Source: Streptomyces sp. NBRC 110028 | Lineage (GTDB): Bacteria > Actinomycetota > Actinomycetes > Streptomycetales > Streptomycetaceae | DNA length: 64,000 bases | Reading direction: 5' to 3' | Assembly: GCF_001417735.1 (NCBI RefSeq) | Contig: NZ_BBUZ01000027.1 | Location: 359,099-423,098 of the forward strand | Shown: positions 26,326-35,335 of the stretch, piece after piece | Layout of the letters: each line of letters opens with the position of its first letter | Numbering within the stretch: the first letter of the stretch is position 1 | Notes under the pieces: generated by a model | The model's database searches: none | Seen by the model: only the letters and a program-made list of their open reading frames with translations | What the model was told of the DNA's origin: nothing | Position numbers and translations under genes: made by a program

Positions 26326-27564
26326 CTATCCCGTCGCCGCGCGGCCGGCCGGGGCCGGCCGCGGTGCCGGGGCGAGCGCCGGGGCCGTACCGGGCGCCGC
26401 CTCCCGCAGCGGCAGCGCCAGCAGCAGTGCGAGGCAGATCCACACGTACGCGTTGCTGCCGAGGAAGCCGGTCACCCCGGTGGCGTCGAACCGCCACAGC
26501 CACACCAGGCTGCTGCACAGGATCACATAGACCACCGCGGCGACCCGCAGCAGCGTCCGGCGCCGCCGCGGTGGCGTGTCCGGCCGCAGCCCGGCCTCGG
26601 CGAGCACGATGAGCGCCGGGATCAGCCACACCAGATGGTGCACCCAGGTGATCGGGCTGACCAGGCAGGCGGCGATGCCGGTGAGGGCGTAGCCCGCCGG
26701 TTCGTCGCCTACGGCGGCCGCCCGCCGTACCCGGTACGCCCACACCGCCAGCAGGGCCAGCACCCCGGACGCCCAGACGGCACCGCTGGGCTCCACCGGG
26801 GCCACGAGCCGCGCCAGCACGCCCTCCCACGACTGGTTGGACACGTACGACAGCACCCCGACGCGGTCGGTGTCCCACAGCGCCTCGGTCCAGTAGACCC
26901 GGGAGGCGGTGGGCGCCGCGCACACGGCCAGCAGCGTGGCGCCCACCGCCGTGGCCGTGGCGGCGGTGGCGGCCCGCCACCGCCGGGTGACCACGAGATA
27001 GACGATGAAGATCGCCGGGGTGAGCTTGACGGCCGCGGCCAGCCCGGTCCCGTATCCGGCGAAGCGGCCGTGCCCGGTGGCCAGCAGCCGGGCGTCCAGC
27101 AGCACCAGGACCAGCAGCAGCAGATTGACCTGCCCGAAGCTGAAGGTGTCCCGGACCGGCTCCAGCAGGGAGAACAGACAGCCCGCCACGGTGAAGGCGA
27201 ACCATGTGTTCCAGCCCAGGCGGCGCACAACCGGCCCGATCAGCCAGGTCAGGACGACCGCCGAGGCGGCCACGTTGAGCAGCATGCTGACGCCGACCGC
27301 CTCCGGCCAGCTCAGCAGCGTCATCGGCAGCATGCACAGGGCCGCGAACGGCGGATAGGTGAAGCCGTAGTCCGCCCCGTCCGCACCCGGCGTGGTGAAG
27401 TCGTAGATGTGGCCGTCGTGCAGCCACTGGCCGACGGCCCCGTAGTAGACGCCCAGGTCGAACCAGTCCCGGTGCAGCGGGACGAAGGCCAGGAAGAGGG
27501 CCGCGGCCGTGGTGAGCCCGGCCGCCAGCAGCAGCCGTCCGCGGGGCGTGGTGGGCCCCGTCAT
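26326..27564 (-). CDS. GT87-type polyprenol-phosphate mannosyltransferase-like membrane protein
   Basis: 412 residues with around ten hydrophobic segments. FDLGVYYGAVGQWLHDGHIYD carries the acidic GT-C loop residue after TM1, and DYGFTYPPFAAL and SPITWVHHLVWLIP are typical of DUF2029/GT87 enzymes (PimE/AftC-like). Start overlaps the stop of the MptB-like gene (ATGA). Predicted to transfer a sugar from a polyprenol-phosphate donor on the outer face of the membrane. Confidence 0.84.
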   Translation of the reverse strand: MTGPTTPRGRLLLAAGLTTAAALFLAFVPLHRDWFDLGVYYGAVGQWLHDGHIYDFTTPGADGADYGFTYPPFAALCMLPMTLLSWPEAVGVSMLLNVAASAVVLTWLIGPVVRRLGWNTWFAFTVAGCLFSLLEPVRDTFSFGQVNLLLLVLVLLDARLLATGHGRFAGYGTGLAAAVKLTPAIFIVYLVVTRRWRAATAATATAVGATLLAVCAAPTASRVYWTEALWDTDRVGVLSYVSNQSWEGVLARLVAPVEPSGAVWASGVLALLAVWAYRVRRAAAVGDEPAGYALTGIAACLVSPITWVHHLVWLIPALIVLAEAGLRPDTPPRRRRTLLRVAAVVYVILCSSLVWLWRFDATGVTGFLGSNAYVWICLALLLALPLREAAPGTAPALAPAPRPAPAGRAATG

Positions 27565-29036
27565 GCCGAACCCTCCGGCCGGCGCGCGCCCTTCGCCGGG
27601 GACAGCCCCGGCCCGGCGGCGAATCCCGGGGCCCACCGCGCGCACCACAGCACGCACAGCGCCAGCCCGCCCCCGCACACCGCGAACGTGAGCTGCCGGG
27701 AATCCGGGGCGAAGCCGCTGGGCAGTACGGCCAGCGCGAGCACCCCGCTCACCCCGGCCACCGAGCGGCGCACCGCGCCGCTCGGCGCGGCCGCGGCGAG
27801 CAGGAACAGCCCCCACAGCAGGTACCAGGGCCGGATGGCCGGGCCGAGCACCGCCACCGCGGTCAGGCTCAGCCCCAGCGCGTACAGCGGGCCTCGGCGT
27901 GGCGGCCACAGCCAGACGGCCACCACGGCGACCGCGGTCGCGAGCAGTCCCAGCGCGTGCCACGCCGGAGTGGCCAGCGGCGCCAGCCCGCTGCCGACGG
28001 CCTGCAGCAGGGCGCCGGTGGCCCGGCCGAGTGCGCTGGTCAGCGCCCAGTTGCCGGCGGAGGCGGGGGTGGACAGCGCCCCGATCCAGCCGTAGCCGGT
28101 GCCGGTGACGGCCGTGGCCACGCCCGTGGTGACGAGCGCCAGCGCGCCCGTGGCGAGGAAGGCGCCGACGCGCCGTCTCCGGTCCGGCGCCCGGCGCGCC
28201 CAGAGCGAGGCCACCGCCAGCAGCCCCAGCGCGGCGGGCGCCTTGACCAGGGCGGCGAGCGTGACGAGGACGGCGCCGCAGGCGGGCCACCGGCCGGTCG
28301 CGGCCACCAGCCCGGCGCCGAGCAGCCCCAGCATCACCGCGTCGTTGTGCGCCCCGCCGACCAGGTGCAGCAGCAACAGCGGGTTGAGCCCGCCCAGCCA
28401 CAGCGCGGAGCCCGGGTCGGTGCCGCAGCGGCGGGCCAGCACGGGCAGGACGAGCACCATCAGCGCCACCCCGAGCAGCGCCATCAGCCGCAACCCGAAG
28501 ACGCCCAGGGGCAGTTCGGCGCGCGAGGCGTGCGCGATCGCGCTCTCGAAGGCCAGCGAGACCGGGCCGTACGGGGTGGGCGTGTGCTGCCACACCGGCG
28601 CGACCTCCGCCGCGATCGGCCCGCCGAGCCGTACCGGGCCATGGGTGTAGACGTCGATGCGCGCGTGCACCATCGCCCCTTGGGCGAGGTAGCTGTACAC
28701 GTCCCGGCTGAACAGCGGGGGAGTGGGCAGCAGCGGGGCCGCCCAGGCGGCGAGCGTCACCAGCAGGCTGCGGACGCCGGGCGGGCGCGGCCCGCGCACC
28801 TCGCGCCCCAGCCACCACCAGGCCGCCACCAGCAACACCAGTCCGAAGTAGGTGCTGACCAGGCCGAGCGCGGCTCTTCCGGAGTCCGGGGTGAGGGCGT
28901 CCCCCACGGGCAGCGCTCCGGCCGTCGCACCACCCGCGGCGAGGGCGACCGAGCCCGCGAACCCGAGCAGCCGGCAGTGGTGCGGAGCGATGGCGGCACC
29001 TTGGAGAAGAACACGACGGACCAGCACCCGCCCCAC
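27561..29036 (-). CDS. MptB-like alpha-1,6-mannosyltransferase (GT-C)
   Basis: About 491 residues, many membrane helices. FSRDVYSYLAQGAMVHARIDVY contains the GT-C acidic motif, and GGAHNDAVMLGLLGAG plus IRPWYLLWGLFLLA are family blocks of polyprenol-phosphomannose-dependent MptB proteins. The start is uncertain: the open frame extends to 29219 but that overlaps the flavoprotein gene; GTG 29036 is taken as a reasonable start. First gene of a three-gene operon with the GT87 and YbhN genes. Confidence 0.8.
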   Translation of the reverse strand: MGRVLVRRVLLQGAAIAPHHCRLLGFAGSVALAAGGATAGALPVGDALTPDSGRAALGLVSTYFGLVLLVAAWWWLGREVRGPRPPGVRSLLVTLAAWAAPLLPTPPLFSRDVYSYLAQGAMVHARIDVYTHGPVRLGGPIAAEVAPVWQHTPTPYGPVSLAFESAIAHASRAELPLGVFGLRLMALLGVALMVLVLPVLARRCGTDPGSALWLGGLNPLLLLHLVGGAHNDAVMLGLLGAGLVAATGRWPACGAVLVTLAALVKAPAALGLLAVASLWARRAPDRRRRVGAFLATGALALVTTGVATAVTGTGYGWIGALSTPASAGNWALTSALGRATGALLQAVGSGLAPLATPAWHALGLLATAVAVVAVWLWPPRRGPLYALGLSLTAVAVLGPAIRPWYLLWGLFLLAAAAPSGAVRRSVAGVSGVLALAVLPSGFAPDSRQLTFAVCGGGLALCVLWCARWAPGFAAGPGLSPAKGARRPEGSA

Positions 29037-29106
29037 ACTCGCCGTGACGTATGGCCGAAACGTGACGTCGTGGTCACCGATGGCCGACCGGGAGGTGTCG
29101 GCCCCG

Positions 29107-30342
29107 TCATCCGCCCGGGCCGGCGACTCCGGCGAGCGCCCCGACCGGGGGCGCGCTGCCCTCGATCGACGACCAGGCCGCCTTGTCGGCCACCAGCCGG
29201 CGGAGTTCCAGCACTTCACGCGGGCTGTTCCAGCCCAGCACCCCCACCACCCGCCCCCGGTGGCCGTAGGCGACCACGAAGTGGCGGTCGTCCAGCGCGC
29301 CGTGGAGCACGGCGAGTTCCGCGTCGGCCGGAAAGATGCCGTAGGCCTGGATGTGGGCGTCGTACTGGTCGGTCCAGAAGTGCGGTACGGGGGCGAACGG
29401 CCGGTCGTCGCCGAGCAGGTTACGGGCGACCGCCTGGGCCTGCTCGGTCGCGTTCAGCCGGTGCTCCAGCCGCATGCGGGCCCCGAAGTGTTCGTTGTAC
29501 CAGGAGGCGACGTCACCGGCCGCGTAGATGCCCGGCGCCGCCCGGCAGGCGGCGTCGCATTCCACGCCGTTGCTCAAGGCCAGACCGGACCCGGCCAGCC
29601 AGCCGGTCGACGGGACCGCGCCGATGGCGACCACGACGAGATCGGCGCGCAGCGCCGTTCCGTCGGTCAGTTCGAGCCCGGTGACATGGCCGCCGGCCGA
29701 GAGGAACCGGGTCACCCCGGTGCCGCAGCGCATGGACACGCCGTTGTCCCGGTGCAGCTGCCCGACGAGCCCCGCGATCCGGTCGCCGAACTGGCGGCGC
29801 ATCGGCACCGGGCGCGGATCGATCATGGTGACGTCCAGCCCCATCCGGCGCGCGGCCGCGGCGGCCTCGGCGCCCAGGAACCCCGCGCCGACCACCGCCA
29901 CCGTGGGCCTGCGCTGGAGATCGGCGCGCAGGGCGAGCGCGTCGTCGAGCGTGCGCAGCAGATGCACCCCGGCCAGGTGGTGGGCGTCGGGCAGACCGCG
30001 CGGGGTGACACCGGTGGCGATGACCAGGGTGTCGTACGGGACGCTGTCGCCGCCGTCCAGCAGGACCCGCTCGGCGAGGGTGTCGAGCCCGGTGGCGGAC
30101 CTGCCGAACAGCAGCTCCGCGTCGAGCGCGTCCAGTTCCTCGTCCGTGCGGAGCTTGATCCTGTCGTGCTCCCAGGTGCCCGCCAGGATCTGCTTGGACA
30201 GCGGCGGCCGGTTGTACGGGGTGTGCGGCTCGTCGCCGATCAGGGTGAGCCGCCCGCCGTAACCCAGCGAGCGCAGCGTGACGGCGGTGGTGAGCCCCGC
30301 CACCGAGGCGCCCACGACGACCACGTTGACCGGGCTGCTCAC
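29107..30342 (-). CDS. ferredoxin-NAD(P) reductase-like FAD/NAD-dependent oxidoreductase
   Basis: 411 residues. FAD-binding VVVGASVAGL at the N-terminus, NAD-binding VAVVGAGFLGAEAA near 150, IYAAGDVASW near 285 and a reductase C-terminal domain (RVVGVLGWNSPREVLELRRL) match the rubredoxin/ferredoxin reductase family that serves P450s and dioxygenases. The GTG start at 30342 gives a family-like N-terminus; there is no strong Shine-Dalgarno. No ferredoxin or oxygenase gene adjoins; the nearest P450 is the 18.2-kb fragment. Confidence 0.86.
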   Translation of the reverse strand: MSSPVNVVVVGASVAGLTTAVTLRSLGYGGRLTLIGDEPHTPYNRPPLSKQILAGTWEHDRIKLRTDEELDALDAELLFGRSATGLDTLAERVLLDGGDSVPYDTLVIATGVTPRGLPDAHHLAGVHLLRTLDDALALRADLQRRPTVAVVGAGFLGAEAAAAARRMGLDVTMIDPRPVPMRRQFGDRIAGLVGQLHRDNGVSMRCGTGVTRFLSAGGHVTGLELTDGTALRADLVVVAIGAVPSTGWLAGSGLALSNGVECDAACRAAPGIYAAGDVASWYNEHFGARMRLEHRLNATEQAQAVARNLLGDDRPFAPVPHFWTDQYDAHIQAYGIFPADAELAVLHGALDDRHFVVAYGHRGRVVGVLGWNSPREVLELRRLVADKAAWSSIEGSAPPVGALAGVAGPGG

Positions 30343-30851
30343 GACGCGGCCAGGGCGGTCGCCGGGCCGGGGCGGACGGCGGCGGCCCGGCGCAGGCCCG
30401 AGGCCGCGCATCTGTCCTGATCTAACGTCACGTGCACGGAGTTCTCCACGCTTGGGGTGTCGGGCCGGGCGATGCGGGGTTACCGGAGCAAGGGGCAACG
30501 CGCTCACCAGGTGAGCCGGTTGGTAAACGACCGTTCTGCAGGCGCGACACGGAGGCTAGTTGGCCTTGTGTGCACAGCACAACACGCTGAGTTCAAAGAT
30601 GGCCAATGAGGGTCACATATGAGCCTGGCATGTGCACGAGCTGGTCGGCGTGACGAATAAACTCGGTCAAAATTCAAAAGCGGCAGGTCATCGACGTACA
30701 TGGGTGGCATGGGCGGTGGTCGACCACCCCAGGGTCACATGGCGGAAACACGCGGGTTACGGCAGCTCTTTTCGGCTCACGTACCGTCGAAGGGGTCGAT
30801 GCGACGCCACGCCGGCCACACCACCCCTCACCCACCGAACACGGAGGATCC
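30343..30851. other. 509-bp intergenic region, divergent promoters
   Basis: Lies between the divergent flavoprotein and FUSC genes. It is noticeably richer in A+T than the flanks around 30540-30790, as expected for promoters. Two copies of GGTCACAT occur 122 bp apart (30611-30618 and 30733-30740). A 68-codon minus-strand ORF here has no ribosome site or coding-like bias and is not called. I see no RNA gene. Confidence 0.5.
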
Positions 30852-32786
30852 TTGCGCGCGCTCCCCGCCCTGCCCCACTGGCTGACGCACCCCCTGCGCG
30901 GGGTGCGGACGCTGCGTGGCCCCGTGCCCTGGCCGGCGGTGCTGCGCGGAGCGCTCGGCGTGGGCCCGGCGGTGGCGGCGGGCGTGGCCACCGGCAACAC
31001 CCCCGCCGGGGTGACCGCGGGCCTCGGCGCGATGTTCGCGCACATCAACGACCGCCCCGCCACCCGCCGCACCCGCACCGTGCGCATCGGGCTCCCGGCC
31101 CTCGCGGGATCCCTCGGCCTCTTCACCGGCGCCTCGTTCGCCACGCTCGGGCTCGGCCCGTGGATCGCCCTCGCGCTGGCCACCGTCGGGCTCGTCTCCG
31201 GCGCCCTCAGCGCCGTCGGACCGGTCTGCTCGGCGGCCGGGGTGCAGCTGATGGTGCTCGCCGTGGTGGGCGCCGGAATGCCGCTGCCCGAACCTCCGCC
31301 GGTGCGCGCGGGGATGCTGCTCGTCGGCGCCGCCTGGGTCATCGTGATGGCCTCGCTGCTGCCCCTGGTCCACCGGTTCCGCCCGGCGGCCGCCCCCGGG
31401 CCCGACGAACGGGGCGCGGTGGCCGCCGTGTACGACGCCCTCGGCGACCTGATGACGGTCGTCGGCACCGAGGGCGCCCAGTCCGCGCGGCGCCGGCTGA
31501 CCTCCGCGTACGACACCGCCTACGAAGCCCTCTACGCCCACCGCATCCCCTGGCAGCGCCCAGGCGAGGAGGAACGGCGGCTGCGCGACCGGCTCGCGGT
31601 GGCCGGAGGGCTGAGCGAGGCGGTGCTGACCCTGCTGTGGGAGAACGAACCGCTGCCCGCCCGGGTCGCCCGCACCCCCGCCCAGCTCGCCCGCTCCGTA
31701 CGCACCGGACTGCCCCCGGGACGGCTCCCCGCCCCCGTGCCCGGCACCGCGGGCAGTATCGCCGTGCACCGGGCGGTCCTGCTCGCCGCCCGCGTCTTCG
31801 ACGGCGAACCCGCGCCCCCGGTCGGCGCCGTCGGCCCCGGCCACCGGCAGCGGCTGCGCCGGATGATCGGCCCGGCCGGACGGGAGTACGCGGCCCGGGT
31901 CGCCCTGTGCGTCGGCGTGTCCGCCGTGCTCGCGCGCTCACTGCCCGGCGACCACTGGTACTGGCTCCCGGCCACCGCCACCTTCCTGGTCAAGCCCGAT
32001 ATGGGCCCGCTGGTCTCGCGGGCCCTCTCCCGGGCCTTCGGCACCGCGGTGGGCGTGGCCGTCTTCGGAGTGCTCGCCACCCTGCTCGGCCCGATGACCG
32101 GCCTGCCCGGGCTGTGGCCGGTCGCGGTGGCGTCGGTGTGCGCGGCGGCCATCCCCGTCTCCGTGCGCCACTTCGCGCTGCAGACGGCGGTGCTCACCCC
32201 TCTGCTGCTGTCCCTCGTCTACCTCGGCGGCGACACCGACCCCGGCTACACCCGGCTCATGGACACCCTGCTCGCCTGCGTGGTCGTGCTCGCCGCGGGC
32301 GCCCTCCCCGGCCTCGGCGGCCCGCGCGCCCAGGTGTCCGTCCGCCTCTCCCTCGCCGTCCGCGCCACCCGCGACCACCTGGACCGGGTGCTGACCGCCG
32401 AGGCGCCCTACGCGGAGCGGCTGCGGCTGCGCCGCGAGGCCTACCGCGCACTGGCCGACGCCCGCCGCGCGGTGGAGGTGGCGAGCGCCGAACACCCGCC
32501 GTTCGGACGGGACCTGGCGGCCTGGGCGCCGGTGGTCTCCGCGCTGGAGGAGATCGTGGACGCCGCCACCGCGTGCGGCGTCCGGCTCGACCAGGGCGCG
32601 CCGTACCCCGACGCGGAACTGGCCGCCCGGCTGCGCGCCGGACTGTCCGACCTGGCCGACGCCGTCGCCACCCGCCGGCCCCCGACGGACCTGGTGCTGC
32701 CCGCCGGGGCGGCGGTGACGGACTGCGCGACCCTCGCGGATGTCACCGCCGGACTGCGCAGGGCCCGCCGCCTCGCCTCGCGCTAG
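30852..32786 (+). CDS. FUSC family membrane protein (aromatic acid exporter-like)
   Basis: 644 residues: two blocks of membrane helices (about 35-170 and 345-480), each followed by a soluble region, the fusaric acid resistance/YccS-type layout. SLPGDHWYWLPATATFLVKPD at the second block matches the FUSC signature. The start is TTG at 30852, supported by GGAGG 5 nt upstream. Likely exports aromatic acids or similar toxic compounds. Convergent with ogt, 15 bp apart. Confidence 0.85.
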   Translation: MRALPALPHWLTHPLRGVRTLRGPVPWPAVLRGALGVGPAVAAGVATGNTPAGVTAGLGAMFAHINDRPATRRTRTVRIGLPALAGSLGLFTGASFATLGLGPWIALALATVGLVSGALSAVGPVCSAAGVQLMVLAVVGAGMPLPEPPPVRAGMLLVGAAWVIVMASLLPLVHRFRPAAAPGPDERGAVAAVYDALGDLMTVVGTEGAQSARRRLTSAYDTAYEALYAHRIPWQRPGEEERRLRDRLAVAGGLSEAVLTLLWENEPLPARVARTPAQLARSVRTGLPPGRLPAPVPGTAGSIAVHRAVLLAARVFDGEPAPPVGAVGPGHRQRLRRMIGPAGREYAARVALCVGVSAVLARSLPGDHWYWLPATATFLVKPDMGPLVSRALSRAFGTAVGVAVFGVLATLLGPMTGLPGLWPVAVASVCAAAIPVSVRHFALQTAVLTPLLLSLVYLGGDTDPGYTRLMDTLLACVVVLAAGALPGLGGPRAQVSVRLSLAVRATRDHLDRVLTAEAPYAERLRLRREAYRALADARRAVEVASAEHPPFGRDLAAWAPVVSALEEIVDAATACGVRLDQGAPYPDAELAARLRAGLSDLADAVATRRPPTDLVLPAGAAVTDCATLADVTAGLRRARRLASR

Positions 32787-32800
32787 CCAGGGGGTGTCCG

Positions 32801-33307
32801 TCAGCCGCCGATCGCGACGCCCTCCAGGTGCAGCAGCCGCTCCTTGCGGTCCAGGCCGCCCGCGTACCCCGCCAGCGAGCCGTTCGCGCCGATGACACGG
32901 TGGCAGGGCCGCACGACCAGCAGGGGGTTCCGGCCGATCGCGGTCCCCACGGCGCGGACCGCGGCGCGCGAGGCGCCGGCCCGCTCGGCGATCTGGCCGT
33001 AACTGACGGTCGTGCCGTACGGAATCTCCTCCAGTGCCTGCCACACCCGCTGCTGGAACGCCGTCCCGCCGGAGACGAATTCGAGGTCGAAGCGGGTGAG
33101 CCGGCCCGCGAAGTACGACCCCAGCTGGTCCACGATCTCGGTGAACGCCGCGTCGTCGCGCCGCCAGCCGTCCTGCACCGTGGCCCCGCGGGTCTGCTGG
33201 GGCACCGAGAGGGAGGCCAGCGCGGTGCCGCCCCTGGCGGTAGCGGACGGCACACCCGCCAGCAGCAGTTCGCCCAGGGGGCTGTCGATCGTCGTGTAGA
33301 GGGCCAT
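32801..33307 (-). CDS. ogt: methylated-DNA-[protein]-cysteine S-methyltransferase
   Basis: 168 residues. The suicide active site PCHRV has the methyl-accepting C135; SYGQIAERAGASRAAVRAVG is the DNA-binding helix-turn-helix with the arginine finger. Repairs O6-methylguanine by irreversible transfer. GGAAAGGACG precedes the ATG. It follows the Ada-AlkA gene by 73 bp on the same strand, so both are probably expressed together, like a split Ada system. Confidence 0.93.
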   Translation of the reverse strand: MALYTTIDSPLGELLLAGVPSATARGGTALASLSVPQQTRGATVQDGWRRDDAAFTEIVDQLGSYFAGRLTRFDLEFVSGGTAFQQRVWQALEEIPYGTTVSYGQIAERAGASRAAVRAVGTAIGRNPLLVVRPCHRVIGANGSLAGYAGGLDRKERLLHLEGVAIGG

Positions 33308-33380
33308 GGCCCCGTCCTTTCCTTGCGTGTTCACGATGGTCCGTCCGATGCCCTCGGGAATCGGACACCGCGCCGAGAGG

Positions 33381-34877
33381 TCAGGCCAGGCGAGCCGCAG
33401 CGGTCTTCGGGACGTTCCAGAGGTGGTGCATGGCGTACGAACGCCACGGCCGCCAGCCCTCGGAGTCCTCCAGGAACGCCCCGGCGCGGCGCGCACCGGT
33501 CCGTACCGCGACGTCCCCTTCCAGCAGGACGTCCGGGTCGCCCAGCGCCCGCATCCGGATGTAACCGGCCGTCCAAGGGCCGATGCCGCGCAGCGCCAGC
33601 AGCTCCTTCTCGGTCCGGTCGCGGTCGACGCCGGTGTCCAGACGTACCGCCCCGGTGGCGAGCGCGGTCGCCAGCGTGCGCAGGGTCGCGCGCCTGCTCT
33701 CCGGCATGCCGAGGTCCGTGAGCGGGCGGTCGGCGAGGTCGTCGGCGCCCGGGAAGAGATGGGTGAGCCCGCCGCTGGGCTCCGCCAGCGGTGTGCCGTA
33801 CGCGGCGACCAGCGCGTTGCCCAGCCGCTGCCCCGCGGCGACGGACACCTGCTGGCCGAGCACGGCGCGCACGGCCAGCTCGTGCGCGTCGGCCGAACCC
33901 GGCGAGCGCAGTCCGGGCCGCGCCGCCACCAGCGGCGCCAGCGCCGGATCGGTGCCCAGCCGCTCGGCGACCGCGTACGGATCGGCGTCCAGGTCGAACA
34001 GGCGGCGGATCCGCTGGGTGGCTGTGGTCAGATCGCGCAGCTCGGTCAGGTGCAGCCGGCACTCCAGCCAGCCGTCACCGGGACGCTCGTCGATCTCCAC
34101 GACACCGTAGCCGTGCGGCAGCCGCAGCGTACGGCGGTAGGCGCGGTCACCCGGGTCGCCCACGACCTCCTCCACGCCGGTCAGGGCGCGGCGGGCGAGA
34201 TAGCCGAACACCTCGGCGGTGGCGTACGGCCCCCGGTAGGCGAGCCGCAGCGGCACCCCGGCCGACGCCGAGGCGGTCCCCGGCGCCCGCCGCTCCACCG
34301 GGCCGAACCGGGAGGCCCGGCCCGGGCGGGCGGCGCGCAGCTCGGTCGGGGTGGCGGCGTAGATCTCCCGGATGGTGTCGTTGAACTGCCGCACACTGGC
34401 GAACCCCGCCGCGAACGCGATCTCCGCGGCCTGCAACCCGGTCGTCTGCAGCAATATCCGCGCGGTGTGGGCGCGCTGCGCGCGGGCCAGCGCGACGGGC
34501 CCGGCCCCCAGCTCCGCGCCCAGCTGCCGCTGCACCTGGCGGGCGCTGTACCCCAGCCGCGCCGCCAGCCCGGCCACCCCCTCCCGGTCGACCACCCCGT
34601 CGCCGATCATCCGCACCGCCCGCCCCACGGCGTCCGCCCGCGCGTTCCACTCGGCGGAGCCGGGCACCGCGTCGGGACGGCAGCGCCGGCAGGCGCGGAA
34701 CCCCCCGCCCTGCGCGGCGGCCGCGGTCGGAAAGAAGCGCACGTTCTTGCGATGGGGCGTGGTCGCCGGGCAGCTCGGCCGGCAGTAGATTCCGGTGGTG
34801 GCGACGGCGAAGAAGAATTCGCCGTCGAAGCGCGCGTCACGGCTGCACACCGCCTCGTACATGCTCTCTTCGCTCAT
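33381..34877 (-). CDS. Ada N-terminal / AraC-HTH / AlkA 3-methyladenine DNA glycosylase fusion
   Basis: 498 residues with three parts: an Ada zinc domain (C32, C36, C63, C66; one Cys is the methylphosphotriester acceptor), an AraC-type helix-turn-helix (about 85-180; FAAGFASVRQFNDTIREIY), and an AlkA-type HhH glycosylase (LRGIGPWTAGYIRMRALGDP, then EGDVAVR with the catalytic Asp). The Ada methyltransferase C-terminal domain is absent and is supplied by the downstream ogt. The start ATG at 34877 has AGGG upstream; a second ATG at 34862 is also plausible. Senses alkylation damage and likely activates its own operon. Confidence 0.9.
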   Translation of the reverse strand: MSEESMYEAVCSRDARFDGEFFFAVATTGIYCRPSCPATTPHRKNVRFFPTAAAAQGGGFRACRRCRPDAVPGSAEWNARADAVGRAVRMIGDGVVDREGVAGLAARLGYSARQVQRQLGAELGAGPVALARAQRAHTARILLQTTGLQAAEIAFAAGFASVRQFNDTIREIYAATPTELRAARPGRASRFGPVERRAPGTASASAGVPLRLAYRGPYATAEVFGYLARRALTGVEEVVGDPGDRAYRRTLRLPHGYGVVEIDERPGDGWLECRLHLTELRDLTTATQRIRRLFDLDADPYAVAERLGTDPALAPLVAARPGLRSPGSADAHELAVRAVLGQQVSVAAGQRLGNALVAAYGTPLAEPSGGLTHLFPGADDLADRPLTDLGMPESRRATLRTLATALATGAVRLDTGVDRDRTEKELLALRGIGPWTAGYIRMRALGDPDVLLEGDVAVRTGARRAGAFLEDSEGWRPWRSYAMHHLWNVPKTAAARLA

Positions 34878-34952
34878 CACAGCCCTACTGTGCGCCATCC
34901 CGGGCCGATGCGCTGGCGGAAAACGGACATGGCGCTCCCGGGGGGCCGAGGG

Positions 34953-35096
34953 TCAGGGGCTCTGCGTTCCCTCGGCGCCGGACGGCACCGGGGAGGGGCC
35001 CAGGCCCAGGCGCATCATCGAGGCGGCTCCCGCCGCCATCACCTGCCGCCGGTCCATGGGCTGGAACCAGCTCGGCCCGTCTGCCGACAGGTGCAT
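34953..35096 (-). CDS. 47-residue small protein, unknown function
   Basis: A short ORF, MHLSADGPSWFQPMDRRQVM at the start and ending EGTQSP. GAGGAG sits 8 nt before the ATG, an excellent Shine-Dalgarno. The middle DRRQVMAAGAASMMRLGLG resembles a truncated Tat-like segment, but there is no cargo domain. It lies upstream of the Ada-AlkA gene on the same strand in an otherwise empty stretch. I do not recognise a family. Confidence 0.45.
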   Translation of the reverse strand: MHLSADGPSWFQPMDRRQVMAAGAASMMRLGLGPSPVPSGAEGTQSP

Positions 35097-35279
35097 CAGC
35101 CACACTCCTCGTCACCGTGGATCTCCTCTGTGGTGTCCGCTTCCGAAGGCCGCAGCGGGAATGCCCTGCCGAGCAGCTGGGGTGTCACCGCAAGTCAGCG
35201 TGGTGCAGCCGCCGGGAGCGGGCAAGGCGAACCGTGGTGTTTTCTGTTTCCGCTTCGAAAGGCAGCCGGAGGCGGATAC

Positions 35280-35333
35280 GTGTGTCGAGATGGCGCACAC
35301 CCGTGTCGCACACGCATACCGCACACTGGTGTG
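35280..35333. promoter_or_regulatory. cluster of GTGTG/CACAC half-sites before the DUF4032 gene
   Basis: Six half-sites in 54 bp: GTGTG at 35280, CACAC near 35296, GTGT near 35303, CACAC at 35309, CACAC at 35322 and GTGTG at 35329. The last two form the palindrome CACAC-TG-GTGTG, ending 2 bp before the start codon at 35336. Could be overlapping operators or a leaderless-promoter region. Confidence 0.4.
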
Positions 35334-35335
35334 TC

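Noticed and set aside
30504..30710. 68-codon minus-strand ORF in the flavoprotein/FUSC intergenic region
   Set aside because: No Shine-Dalgarno, no domain, codon composition unlike neighbouring genes; lies in an A+T-richer promoter region.
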